A DNA stretch of 64,000 nucleotides from Tillandsia leiboldiana (Eukaryota; Streptophyta; Magnoliopsida; Poales; Bromeliaceae): assembly GCA_029204045.2 (NCBI GenBank), contig CM055066.1, positions 46,472,745-46,536,744 on the forward strand, given 5' to 3'. The notes below the pieces were generated by a model. It ran no database searches, had not been told where the DNA came from, and was given only the letters and a program-made list of their open reading frames with translations. Positions within the stretch are counted from its first letter, which is position 1. Each line of letters begins with the position of its first letter. The translations under genes were made by a program, and so were the position numbers. Below, in pieces: positions 9,838 to 20,915 of this stretch.

Positions 9838-11100
9838 TGTTACGGAATTTGAGTTGGCGTATTTCGTGAATTCGGTTAAGTCTTGAAGATTGAAGATAAA
9901 GAAAGTTGGATCATTTAACTCAATCTCAAGAAAGAAGAATTCAAAAGGATCAGGTATGTTTAACTAATTATTTTTGGTGATCCGAATACTTCTTATAGTG
10001 TAGAAACACTTGGATGAATTTCTAATTGCATAAAAATCAAAAACTGGACATGGGACATGTTCAGGATCCGGATCAGACTTTCCAATCCGGATCCCGAAGG
10101 GTGTTCGTTCATACACAAGTTCAATCCGGATCGTAGCCTCCTTTGATCCGGATCCCGAACACTGGTTTTACCATTTTATTTGAACGATCCGGATCAGGCA
10201 TTTCAATTCAGATCCCGAACGTTGGTGTTTGGTGAATTATATGAACGATCCGGATCAGGCACTTCGATCCGGATCCCGAACCTTTGTTTTTCTAGAAACT
10301 GTCTATCTCGCTACTGCAATCCGGATCGCCGAAATCCGATCCGAATCGCCGTCCTGAAAAATTCCATAAAAGGTTAGTTTTTTATTCTTATCCTCTTCCA
10401 ATGGTTTCTAACCTATATATAGACCCTTTAATTCATCTTTTAGGGTAACCACAAAAAAGGAAAAAAAGACGACCGAAATAGATAGATCCACATATAGAGA
10501 AGAAAAGAAATCAATAGATTTAATCTTATGTTTCTTCATCTATATTGATTGATTTGATTCTAGGTTTTCATACTCACATTTTGAGTAGAATCAAATCAAT
10601 GAATACTTAGATGGTATTTCCGATCTATTTCTAATCTAAGTATTCGGCGGATCATCACCACCCAAAAACAATGATTTCCCAAAAATCGGCGCGTGGACTC
10701 GCGTGGCCTTGTGGATTCAAGGTGCAACCCCTCTCGTGGATTCAGAGCGAGGTACGTTCGTGGATTCGAAGCGTGCTACTGGGTGAAGACCGTGGATTCG
10801 GTCGGACGTCGTGGATTCGGCGTTGGATGCAGATCGTGGATTCGAGAAGCGTCGTGGAGCGAGCGGAGAAGATCAACTAGGAGCGTATGGAAAAGGTTGA
10901 GTCGTCTGTGAGTACGGTATATCACCTTGTACGTGTTTAATTCTAGTGGATTTCACCGTGTTATCGGTCCTGTGGTTTTTTTACTCCGGTTTGGAGTTTT
11001 CCACGTAAAAATCTCTGCGTGTTATTTATTTTTCCGCATTGGGTTTTATATCGCAAAGATTTTTGAGTGTTTATTGTTTACACCTATTCACCCCCCTCTA
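9838..11100 (+). mobile_element. copia-like LTR, plus strand (end uncertain)
   Basis: It starts TGTTACGG directly after a polypurine tract. It contains a palindrome-rich U3, TATATATA at 10414-10421, and several GTGGATTCG motifs near 10700-10850. The downstream part resembles a copia R/U5, closing with CTATTCACCCCCCTCTAG near 11085-11100, a common plant copia LTR ending. No clear primer site follows, so the right boundary is approximate. Confidence 0.6.
10064..10421 (+). promoter_or_regulatory. GATCCGGATC palindrome array upstream of TATA
   Basis: At least eight perfect or near-perfect ATCCGGATC palindromes occur between about 10064 and 10350, often continuing as CCGGATCCCGAA. TATATATA follows at 10414. 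The same arrangement at 7020-7150 drives the gene at 7681. Confidence 0.55.
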
Positions 11101-11399
11101 GGTATTTTTTTCCCCTATTTAGATCCAATTATACATAACCCAATAACCTGGATGAACGCGCATCGTTTTGCGTGTAGTCTCTAACGAGGTGCACCGTTTT
11201 GCGTGCAGGTTCAGTGGACGTGCACCGTTTTGCGTGCAAGCTCGAGAAAATTGGAGCAATCGCGCGGAGACCAATTGCAAGTGTCTACAAGCAATTGGGT
11301 ACACCACAAGGTGGGGGATTCTGCCGAAATTGGGTGACCTCTCCCCTTGCTCCTTTGCTTTTCGATTTAGAAGCATGATAGTAGCCTGTTAGAGGCGTT

Positions 11400-11890
11400 G
11401 GGTAATCATGATTGAAATTGCATGTGTAGATGGATATAGAGAGAAGTAGACCTTTCTAATTGTTAGAATAAAAGATAAACTTGTATGTGCAAATGGTCAC
11501 AAATGAAAAGTGCAACTGTTGGTTGCCAAAGATAGATGATAAATATGCCTGTATAGAGGAAACTTAGAGGAAGGTACTAGATCATGATTTATCCCAAAAT
11601 AGGAGATGAACTTGCATGTGTAGATGAACACAGATGAAAGTGCAACATTTAGTTGCCAAAAGGGAAATGATAAGTTGCATGTTCAAGTGAACATAGGGGA
11701 AGATGCAATTTTGACTTATCTAAATAGATGATTAAATTGCTTGTGTAAATGGACATAGAGAATAACGTTTCTTTTCTAATTGTCAGAAATGGAAGATAGA
11801 CTTGCATGCGTAGAGGGATACAGATGGAAAAGTGGATTTTTTTTTCTAATTGCCAAATATGGATGGTATTTGCATGCATAGATGATAAAT
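11400..11890 (+). repeat. degenerate tandem repeat, roughly 80-bp units
   Basis: Variants of TTGCATGTGTAGATGGACAT, followed by AGAG...TTTCTAATTGCCAAA, recur about six or seven times. The rest of 11101-12350 is AT-rich and without genes; GCACCGTTTTGCGTG occurs near 11190-11240. I do not recognise the parent element. Confidence 0.6.
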
Positions 11891-12129
11891 TTTATTTATG
11901 ATTGAGATGAAAATAATTACATGCGTAAAAAGGGGAATCAATTATTTGTTGTCTGTGATCATGTTAGGGTATAACCCTAAGAATCATGTGAAAGCATAAG
12001 GAAAAAGGACATATTGGTAGTAAGACTAGGAGAAAACCTAGACTCAGGGTTAATGAGTGGCATCAAACTTAGGAGTTTATCCTATGATTGAATGAGTGGC
12101 ATTGTCTTAGGAGATAACCTAAGGACATT

Positions 12130-12305
12130 GGATAGAGTGATCAACATAGAGTCAAGGAACTCTAGGATGAGCATAATATAAGACTTAGGTAAAGGAAACC
12201 TAAGGTAAGCTAGCAGGTTGAGAATAGACTATTTAACATAGAGTCAAGGAACTCTAGGTTAAACATGATATGAAACTTAGGTAAGAGAACCTAAGGTGAA
12301 CTAGT
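12130..12305 (+). repeat. diverged direct repeat, about 100-bp unit, two copies
   Basis: ACATAGAGTCAAGGAACTCT, followed by AGG...AAACCTAAGGT, is repeated with small changes. The flanks (12000-12350) hold related AAACCTA/AACTCTA motifs. Function unknown. Confidence 0.6.
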
Positions 12306-12350
12306 GGAGTTTATACTCACAGAAAATAGATTAGAGTCAAGATAACTCTA

Positions 12351-15050
12351 AGGACTCGATTGATATCTACGCTTCGAGAGGAACGCGCCTGTATTTTTAT
12401 CAAAATTTTTGGAAGACTCTTCGAAGGTGATATTTATGCTTCTTTCGGACTGGTTTCCTACAGAATTTTATTTGTGGATATTTCGGCATAGCGCAGTGTT
12501 TTATTTATATCTTGGCCTACAGGTGTCGGAACGGGGTGTATAAATACTCGATTTGGATCTACTTGTCGCGAGGATCGCAACCGTGATTTTTCTGGGATTT
12601 TTGGAGGATTGTACGCAGGTGAAAATCCCCCTCTTCTCTGTTGGTTTGTAAAAATAGCATGTGCTGTTTGGGTGTTGTGGGGTATTGATTATTGTGTTGT
12701 GATTGCGATGTTGGTTGGAGCAGAGGCTTGTGCGACTAAGTACTGAGGGTGCAGTTTCAGCGGATTTTGGATAGCATGTGGCTATGCACTTCACCGACTT
12801 CGGCTTTGCCTGCGGAAAGCGTTTCAGGTGGGTTGCCTCATCTCCACAACCGGTGGACGGTTCTCTAATTCTATATATTAGAATGCATGCATGTTTAGGG
12901 CACATTGTACATTATTGAGAGGTAAGCTAGTAAGGATGATTGTATAAGGGAATTGCAAGATTAATATTCATGTTAAATATTATTGAGGACTTGCAATATT
13001 TGGGTATCCATGATAATGAATAGTAAAAGTTTACCTAAGAAAATTTACCCTATGTGATTGTTAGCATGCATGTTTAATTATACAATATCTAACATCGAGA
13101 TGAAAGCTTGAGGAATGGCCTAGATCATGTAGATTGACATACTATTGTAGTGATCTTGTAGCATACCATATTGCACATAGTCTTTTATGATATGATTACT
13201 CGATGGGGTAGGATGTTATATCTATGTGCGGGTATCATCTGATGATGTATGATGGACCATAGATTATGGACGGCTGTAGCGGATTAGTGGATTTGGCATG
13301 TGGTGCTACTAATTGTTATTGTACCTTTTATCTACCTTGAGGACATATGCATGCTTGGATGGACATTTAGTTAGGCCATTATTTATTGCTACACTATCAT
13401 ATTGGGACTTGACTTAAGTGAAACCATCTTTGCTTCTTTTCTCCTTTTAGTTAGTCATGTGGTTCATGTTGCTCGGGTTCGAACAGGGGTTTGGGATAGT
13501 ATAGTCGAGACTTCAAGTCTGGGACAGGTTGGGTTTGATTGTGGATTATGGGTATTGTGGTAACCGCGGACATTAGGCGGTTAGCCAGATGTTGATTACT
13601 TTATCAGATTTTGGACTTGTGGGGTGTTGCGGCGACCACGAACATTGGGCGGTTGACCGGATGTTTACTTATGCATCAGATTGGGTATCAGATTTCTCTA
13701 GTGGATGGAGTTTTCCACTTATAGAGTACTATTGCATCTGATTGGGGATCAGATTTCTTTAGTGGATGGATTTTCCCATTTTGATCATAGTCGTGATCCA
13801 GTCCTGCTATATCGTGATACTTGTGATAGAGATACTTGTGGTACTGGTGACAGGGATACTTTACTCGTGTGGGTCGCTCCACTCGAGTGCCACTCCGGAG
13901 TAGGCTTTAGACCGTGACGGGTGTCGGTCAGTTGACTATATTGGGATTTCGAGCCTTGTGTGATGGTCCCCTATTTATATTGGGATTTCGAGCCTTGTGT
14001 GCTGGTCCCCTACTGAGTTCTTGAGTTCGACAGCAGAGCAGGCAGTACCGGGTTTTATACTGGTTCATTTGATTGGGTTTATTTGCTCAGATACTTTTAT
14101 TGTTGCACTCGTGCCTGGGGGCTGAGTGGAGTCTTGTGTCTATCCGTTCTGAGAGAGAGTGTGGATTTCGACTATAGCCTGCATGCGCCACTACTCGATA
14201 GCGAGTTAGTCCGTATGGACACCCTAAGTAATTTCTGCCCGGCAGCGGGAGGTGGTTGTAGGTGGGCGCAGGTTTGACTGGACCAGATGTGGCAGTCAGC
14301 TCGATTGGGTCGATTGTGCACTTCATGTGCGAGTGGTTGCATACCTTCCATTGGTTTTTCCCTTTTGAGCATTTAGATAGAGGCATGGTAGCTGTTGAGT
14401 ACCTCCAGCTTTCTTGTTCAGTTTACTGCATTGTTATCTTATGCCTCTAGTAGACTTAGTGGGCAGATCGTCGGGCCTGGCGGTGGTACCCACTGAGAAC
14501 TCCCTTTTGGTGTAGTTCTCACACCCATTGGGGGTTTTCCCCCTCCTCTTTCTTTTCTCTCCTTTGTTTTGCAGAGTCTTAGCAGGTGTTGCTGATTCTG
14601 CGGTTACTGTTCGAGACGAGGGAGTCGCGAGCTAGATCCCTACCCGTCTGTGGAGAGTAGCGGTACCCCTACATTGGAGATCCGGAGTACAGTCAGTAGA
14701 TTATTTATTTTTTCGCTTTTGAGAGATCATTGTATTGTGAGGATCTGACTTGTACTGAGAGTCTGTACACTGATATATTATTTCTGATTACCTTCCTGTT
14801 GAGTTCTGGTTTATTATATTGAGGATATTGTATGATTATCATTTATGGGAGATGGATGGACAGTGTATCATTATTTCCAGTTGTACAGATGGTTGGTTTT
14901 AGTTTTATGACAGTTTTATTTTATAGCTTTGATATCTGTTTAGCTGTAGTCCCTTTTCTTGCAAGTAGGACGCTTCACCTATGCGGGGTTTGTATAGGCG
15001 GCAGATCTGTTGGCGAGCCCGGGTCGCAGTTTCGACCCCGGGGCGTGACA
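12351..15050 (+). mobile_element. family B LTR, 5' truncated, inserted in pol
   Basis: Family B similarity begins near GACTCGATTGATATCTAC (12353; compare the reverse complement of 45040-45075) and runs to GGGGCGTGACA at 15050. U3 and the TATA box are missing. It directly precedes RNase H coding sequence at 15051, so it had inserted into a pol gene. Its U5 hairpin (14976-15000 region) keeps pairing only with a wobble and one mismatch. Confidence 0.7.
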
Positions 15051-16057
15051 TTGAAGCTGTGGCGACACTATATGTACGGCGAGCACTGCGAGATATTTAC
15101 CGACCACAAAAGTCTGAAGTATTTTTTTACTCAGAAGGAGCTCAATTTGAGGCAACGCCGGTGGTTAGAGATGTTAAAGGATTACGATCTGAGCATACAG
15201 TATCATCCCGGCAAGGCCAATGTGGTCGCAGATGCCTTGAGTAGGCGGTCAGGACAGTCGTTGAGCTTATTGATCACTCAGCAGATGCCACTGAGGGAGC
15301 AGTTGAGGCGACTGGACATTGAGGTTGTGTCCCCTGGGGATTCTGCAAGACTTATGTCTTTGGTCTTGCAGCCCACTCTGTTAGACAGGATTAGAGAGAA
15401 ACAGAGTGTGGACCCCTATCTTGAGAGGATTAGAGACCAGATTCAGTATGGTCAGGGTGGGGACTTCTCTGTGGATGCAGCGGGAGTACTTAGGTACAGG
15501 GACCGCTATTGTGTGCCCGTGGACTTGGAGATTAGAGAGCTGATTCTGAGAGAAGCTCATTATATACCTTACACCCTCCACCCTGGGGGAACTAAGATGT
15601 ATAGAGATTTGAGGGCACAGTTCTGGTGGAATGGCATGAAAAGAGATATTGGAAGGTTTGTTGCCCATTGTCTAACTTGTCAGCAAGTTAAGGTTGAGCA
15701 TCAGGTTCCAGCTGGCAAGTTACAAAGTCTTCCAATACCTGAATGGAAATGGGATCGAGTGACCATGGATTTTATTGTTGGATTACCGAGGTCACAGCGT
15801 GGAGCAGATGCTATTTGGGTGATTGTGGATCGATTGACCAAATCAGCCCATTTTCTGCCGATACAGTCGAGTTGGACTCTGGAGAGACTGGCACAGTTGT
15901 ACATGGATGAGATTGTGAGACTGCATGGAGTACCGGCTTCGATTGTGTCTGATAGGGACCCGAGGTTCACTTCGCATTTCTGGAGGAGCCTGCAGACAGC
16001 CTTGGGGACCCAGCTTCAGTTCAGCATTGCCTTTCACCCACAGACTGACGGACAGTC
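15051..16057 (+). pseudogene. Ty3/gypsy pol fragment: RNase H end and integrase core
   Basis: 335 codons stay open. They begin inside RNase H (LKLWRHYMYGEHC, then TDHKSL with the catalytic Asp) and continue through the tether to the integrase zinc-binding region (HPGGTKMYRD, CLTCQQ) and catalytic core (TMDF; SDRDPRFTSHFW) as far as HPQTDGQS. The frame is cut on the left by an LTR ending at 15050 and on the right by an LTR starting at 16058. The missing halves are not recognisable on the same strand next to either LTR. RT, gag and the chromodomain are absent, so this is a dead fragment, though nothing inside it is mutated to a stop. Confidence 0.9.
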
Positions 16058-17093
16058 TGTAATGACATGACTTTTCGTGTAATACTTTACCCTCCGGTTA
16101 TTAATGTATTCTTTTAGGAAAGCTAAATGATCGAGTTTTCTTAAGTTGACCGTCGTGCTACACGCATATTTTTTGATGAAAGGGCTCGAAAAACGATGAC
16201 CGACGGTGTGATCGGATCTGAAATCCGACCTCGGGATCTCCCGGAATAGGCTTTTTAGGTTTGCGGTGACTTGGTGCCCATCGGAATCCGTGCAAAATAT
16301 CCCGCACTCTTTTCGAGGAAATTATGGGTTTATCCCGTATAATTAATTAATCACTCAATTAGTTATAAATATTTAAATGTGGGAATTATTTGTACGTACG
16401 AAAGAAAATCCCACTTTTTGCAAAAAAAAAAAGAGAAACCCTAGCCGGAGAGGAAGAGAAAGAAAAGAAAAGAAAAGAACAAAACCCTAACCGGAGAAAG
16501 AACAGAAGAGAGAGGAAGAAGGCGGAGGAGTCCGATCAATGTGCCGAAAATAGGAGTGCGATCGGGTCGTCTTCCCCGTCGAGATTTTGCGGTAAGTGAA
16601 TTTCGTTTTATTATATCATTGGGGTTTTCGTGTCTTTCTCCGTCGTCATTGTCGCCACCTCCGTCGCCGACGTCATCGCCGCCCCCGCCGCCGCCACGCG
16701 ATCTAGGGCCACCCAAGGCACCGCCGCCGGTGGCGCGCGCCGCGCGGCCTTGCGCCGCACGGGGCGCCACCCGCGGGCGGCGCGTACGCCGGGCTGCGGG
16801 TGGCGGCGTCCGCGCGGGGAGGCGCCGCGCGGGCACCACCCGCGAGAGAAAGCCGCGCGGCCTTGTGCCGCGTGGGGCGCCCGCGGGTGGCGGCGTCCGC
16901 GCGGGCGGGCGCCACGCGGGCGCCACCCGCGAGCGCAAACCGCACGGTCTTGTGCCGCGCGGGGCGCCCGCGGGTGATGGCGTCCGCGCGGGCGGGCGCC
17001 ACGCAGGCGCCACCCGCGAGCGCAAGCCGTGCGGCCTTATGCCGCGCGGGACGCCCGCAGGTGGCGGCGTCCGCTCGGGCAACTGCGCTCCCG
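16058..17093 (+). mobile_element. family A-like LTR, 5' portion, inserted into integrase
   Basis: It begins TGTAATGACATGAC immediately after GGACAGTC of the interrupted pol frame. U3 shares GGGCTCGAAAAACGATGACC and CTCGGGATCTCCCGGAATAG with the LTR at 18835. Then come a leader with AAACCCTAG motifs near 16435-16490 and a GC-rich repeat. It stops at about 17093 against gag-like sequence of the opposite strand, so its 3' half is lost. Confidence 0.65.
16740..17090 (+). repeat. GC-rich tandem repeat, about 90-bp unit
   Basis: CGCCACCCGCGAG...GGGGCGCCCGCGGGTG recurs with about 90-bp spacing (near 16830, 16920 and 17010), giving three to four copies. The unit length is a multiple of three, which makes spurious long frames on both strands. 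Confidence 0.85.
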
Positions 17094-17584
17094 GTGGTCC
17101 AACAGGACGAACTCGACACCACCAACTCTCGGCATCCATATCCAAAGGTGCATGATCAAGCGCCCTAACGTTTCTCCTGGATGAAGAAATCCTCGAACAA
17201 CTCTTCCATAACAGCGATCCAGTTTTCGGCCTCCCCAGGGCTCCAAACTCTATCCCGAAATCTGCAGGGAATGAAACTGGATGAAGTAAAACAACCGGTC
17301 AGCAACCTCGCTGCTCCTGCACTACCAATGGTGCGATCAAGGTCGAAATCGATGATGTCGTGGCCGGGAGTACTACTGGCGATACCCCGGGAGATGCTCT
17401 CAGCTCAAGCACGCGCATCACGCGCTCCATGTTCTCTTCCTGGCGCCGCATCACCTCAAATGTCTGGTTACTTGGGCCTGTAACTCTCAAACCTCGCTCT
17501 GCTCTATCCATTTAGCCTCCCGCTGTTCGACTCCTCATCCAAGGTCAAACACGCCCTCGCCGCTGCACGGCATCTCGGAGGCAT
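17094..17584 (-). pseudogene. gag N-terminal remnant, Ty3/gypsy
   Basis: Minus-strand start-like ATG at 17584 (MPPRCRAAAR), then frame breaks, then sequence typical of gag: EAENWIAVMEELFEDFF near 17170-17230 and AESWW near 17110. It is cut at about 17094 by the GC-rich LTR. The primer site and LTR of the same element lie to the right. Gag would form the capsid of the particle; this copy cannot. Confidence 0.6.
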
Positions 17585-17860
17585 CGAAAACCACTACAAC
17601 AGAACAAACATTAGGACCAAAACTCTCTCGACCCAATCAAGCGAAAGTCTATAACATGTTAACCATTCTAAAGCATTATGTTGTCTGCAGCCAACATAAT
17701 CATCTTTAGAGAAATAACATGTAAGATCACTCGCCCCAATCCTCTGGGGGAGGTACAACTCAATCAGGACTCTCGCTAAAGTCACGTCTCTCACGACAGT
17801 CATCCTACTGTCCAACCAATAGCCTAGGGTCACTAAGTCCTCAACGACCTATATTCCTAG

Positions 17861-17872
17861 GCTCTGATACCA
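17861..17872 (-). other. primer-binding site (tRNA-iMet)
   Basis: GCTCTGATACCA on the plus strand reads TGGTATCAGAGC on the minus strand, the standard plant tRNA-iMet primer complement. It lies 8 nt inside the LTR that starts at 17881. Confidence 0.85.
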
Positions 17873-17880
17873 CCCTAATC

Positions 17881-18593
17881 TGTCACGCCCCAGGGTCGAA
17901 CTGCAACCCGGGCTCGCCAACAGATCCGCCGTCTGTGCGGAAACTGCCGCACAGACGAAGCGTCTACCCTGCAAAAGATCTATAGCTAAACATGTATCAG
18001 AGATGAAAAAAGAACTAATAGCTACAGAATCCACTGAACATCTGATATAAAAAAAAATTCTTGATACAAGGTCTCTCAGCTAAAAAGTAAAAACAATCCT
18101 CACTGATCTCTCAGAATGTCCAGTACAAAAGTGGAAACATAAAAATAAAACCGGGTACATCTACCTCTGACTCACAATGCTGGTAAGGAACTACTCGGCC
18201 ACGTCCTCACCTCGATCTGCTGTCTCCACGCGAACCAAGCCGGAACAGCTACCTCAAACCTGTCACCACAGCGGGTGTGAGATCTACTGCAGAAGGCAGA
18301 TCTCAGTGGGTACTGTCCCAATATCCACGGTATGCCCACTAAGTCTACTGGAGGCAAAACAGATAGGTATGCAGATAGATAGATAAAAAGAAAGCAGGAA
18401 AGGAACTACAGCTAATAAGTAACGACATCATGCTGAAGGAACTCTACTCTGACCCTGCTGTGCATACACTAACACTGCTAATAATATGCCTCAAGTATCA
18501 TGCTCAAAGGAAACTCATCTATGAACATGCTATGAAACTCACTCAATCTCAATGTGTAGAGTCCTGGCGTCCCCTTGCCCGGGTAGGCCTCCC
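17881..18593 (-). mobile_element. family C LTR, 3' portion, minus strand
   Basis: It starts TGTCACGCCCCAGGG on the plus strand (LTR end in element sense) next to the primer site at 17861, so it is the 5' LTR of a minus-strand element. It matches 1600-2289 in reverse, including the U5 hairpin (17930-17957) and a GATA microsatellite. The match ends near 18593; the rest of the LTR is missing. Confidence 0.7.
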
Positions 18594-18834
18594 TTTTATT
18601 TCTGACGGGACTGGTAGGAAAACTTTTAACTGCGTTTTCTGCAATGGGCTGGCCTGGACCGCGAGTATTTTTCTACGATTGAGCTCGAAAAACGGAGGAC
18701 GGCAAAGCGAACGGATTCGGTTTCCGATTTACGGATCTCCCGGAATGGGGGTCAAAGCGTTTGCTTTGAGTGGTGCATCGAAACCCGCGCTAAGTGGCTG
18801 GCACGCTTTTTGAGGCGATCGGACGGGATCCTGC
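18594..18834 (+). mobile_element. LTR U3 fragment
   Basis: Contains GAGCTCGAAAAACGGAGGAC and GGATCTCCCGGAATGGG, the same U3 signature as the LTRs at 16058 and 18835, but diverged. It is truncated at both sides; a full LTR begins at 18835. Confidence 0.5.
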
Positions 18835-20915
18835 TGTGATCGAACCTTTCATCTTTTTATGTCAGTGGATTATTTTATTTATTTGGTGGTACCTCGACCT
18901 TACGGTTTCCGTTTTGGGTCCTAATTGAATTTTTTTTTCAGTCGATTATGGAGGGAATGAAATTCGAGAATTTCTGGGCAGACCGTCGGGACGCGCGGGT
19001 ATTTTTAGATGTTAGAGCTCGCGAAACGGTGAACGGTGACGCGATCGGATTTGAATTCCGACCCCGGGATCTCCCAGAAATAATTTTTGAAGTTTGCTAT
19101 CTACTTGGGTGCATCGGAATGCGTGCCGGCGATCGGCACGTTTTCCGAGGCGATCTAGACCCCTCGTTCAATTTCAAAAGGCTAAGGTTGTTGACCTGGG
19201 TTTAATTTTAAAGTCTCTTCGTATAAGTTAAACCGATCGGGGTGCGGGGGGAAACCCTAGAAACCCTTTTTTTTCCCCTTTTTCCAAGAAACGGCGGAGG
19301 AACCGAGACTGAGAATCGGGCAGAGAAAGGAAAAATCGTCCATCCTCTGCGGGATTGATCGGGCGTGGAGGGGACGATCTTCTTCCTTCATCCTCCTCCG
19401 GCGGAATCAAGGTGAGCGGTTGGAGTTTTCCTTTTTGTCCTTTTTGCAATTTCTGTGGGGTCGAGGGGTGGTGGTCGTTCGGGTGTCGCACGCCGGGTGG
19501 GTTGTGTGGGTAACGGGAAGCCGCCGCCGCCGTTGTTAAACGGGAGGCGGCCGCCGCCGTTATCATGCCCACGGGGTCGTTGCCGCAGTCGCGGTGTTCG
19601 CGGGGTCGTCACCGGAGCCGCGGGGAGACGAAACGGGAGGTTACTGTTCACCCGTACGGACCACACCCCGCGCGGTCCACCGGAGCGGCGTGCGCCCGGC
19701 GCACGTCTCGCAGCCCGAAGGCGCGGAACCGGGCGCACGGTCGCGTGCGCCAGCCCGGCCCGCGCATCGCGGTGCACGCCTCCAGCGTGCACCCGGTGCG
19801 CGTCGCCGCGGCCCGTGGGGGTGAGCCCGGTGCGCGCCCTGCGCGTGCACCGGCCCGGCCCGCTTACCGCGGTGCACGCCTCCAGCGTGCACCCGGTGCG
19901 TGCCGCAGCGCCCGTGGGGGTGAGCCCGGTGCACGCCCTGCGCGTGCACCGGCCCGGCCAAAGCTGCCTGGTGCAGCGCCCGGGTGAGCCCGGTCCCCGC
20001 CGCGCACCCTCTGCACTGTGGACCCGGTCCACGCCTCTGCCCGTGCACCAGCCCCCAGCCCGGAAGCCCGGTAACTCCGTTTTGGCCCGTTTCTGGCCCG
20101 TTTCGCCCCGTTGTTCAGTGTTTTTGACCACGACGATGTTTTTAACATCATTACTTACTGTAGCTTTTTCGGGCACAGGGTGGGAGTGTTTTAGCGGGAG
20201 TTCCGTACACCTTCTTCTTCGCGTTTCAGGTGGGTACACCCTTAGAAACCCTTTGTGCACAATCTCGTTTCAGTTATGGTTATCATATTGTGAGTACTTG
20301 TCCTGAGGGTTAGGGTCGGGCTTTGAAAACTGGAAATATATTTAAAATTGTGGGTTCTTATTTGGAGACTTAGCACGGCATTTCCGACTTTTGTAACTAA
20401 TACCATTCGCGCATTTAATTGAGGTATTGTGGATAGCCTCTATGGTTCTTGTTATTTGACTATATGTAGATGATAGTCCCTATAGTTCTCGTTATCTGAC
20501 TATATGTAGAGGATAGACTCTATGGTTCTCGTCTCTTGATTTTGTATGGTATTCTTGGTAACTATGCTCGAGGCAGCAGCTCGCGCATCCGCGGTTTGGC
20601 CACCGCAAAGGGTGCGCTTTTCCGGAAAAGTGGTCGATGACCCGTGTAAACACACGAGGGGACGTAGTGGGGCCCCTGTAGTTGTGGGGTTTTGAGGCGC
20701 CAAGGTGCGAGCGGTGGCTCTTGGTGAGCGGTGGCTCTTGGTGAGCGGTGGCTCTTTGTGAGCGGTGGCTCTTGGTGAGCGGTGGCTCTTTGTGAGCGGT
20801 GACTCTTTGTGAGCGGTGGCTCTCGGTGAGCGGTGGCTCTTTATGAGCGGTGCGAATAGGCGACGTAGATGTCCGACGTGGACAGGTTCTTCAGGTGTTC
20901 GTGGTTTACTTTCCC
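18835..20915 (+). mobile_element. outer family A LTR, left part (continues at 31448)
   Basis: It begins TGTGATCGAACC, runs through the U3 signature, a leader with AAACCCTAG (19250s), a GC-rich repeat with an approximately 110-bp unit (19680-20060) and a 17-bp minisatellite. It is interrupted at 20915 by a complete minus-strand element. It resumes after the duplicated TTCCC at 31443 and ends GGGGCGTGACA at 32369, a total of about 3.0 kb. The repeat phrase GTGGTTTACTTTCCCTCTTG reads through the two halves and confirms the join. Confidence 0.8.
20709..20857 (+). repeat. 17-bp minisatellite
   Basis: About nine copies of GAGCGGTGGCTCTTGGT, with variants TTTGT, CTCGGT and TTTAT in the last bases, inside the outer LTR. 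Confidence 0.9.

Noticed and set aside
11101..12350. Possible coding in the AT-rich interval
   Set aside because: Only short frames, no domain; dominated by degenerate tandem repeats.
16435..16500. AAACCCTAG/AACCCTAA motifs as interstitial telomere repeat
   Set aside because: Only two or three isolated copies in an LTR leader; plant telomere repeats would be tandem.
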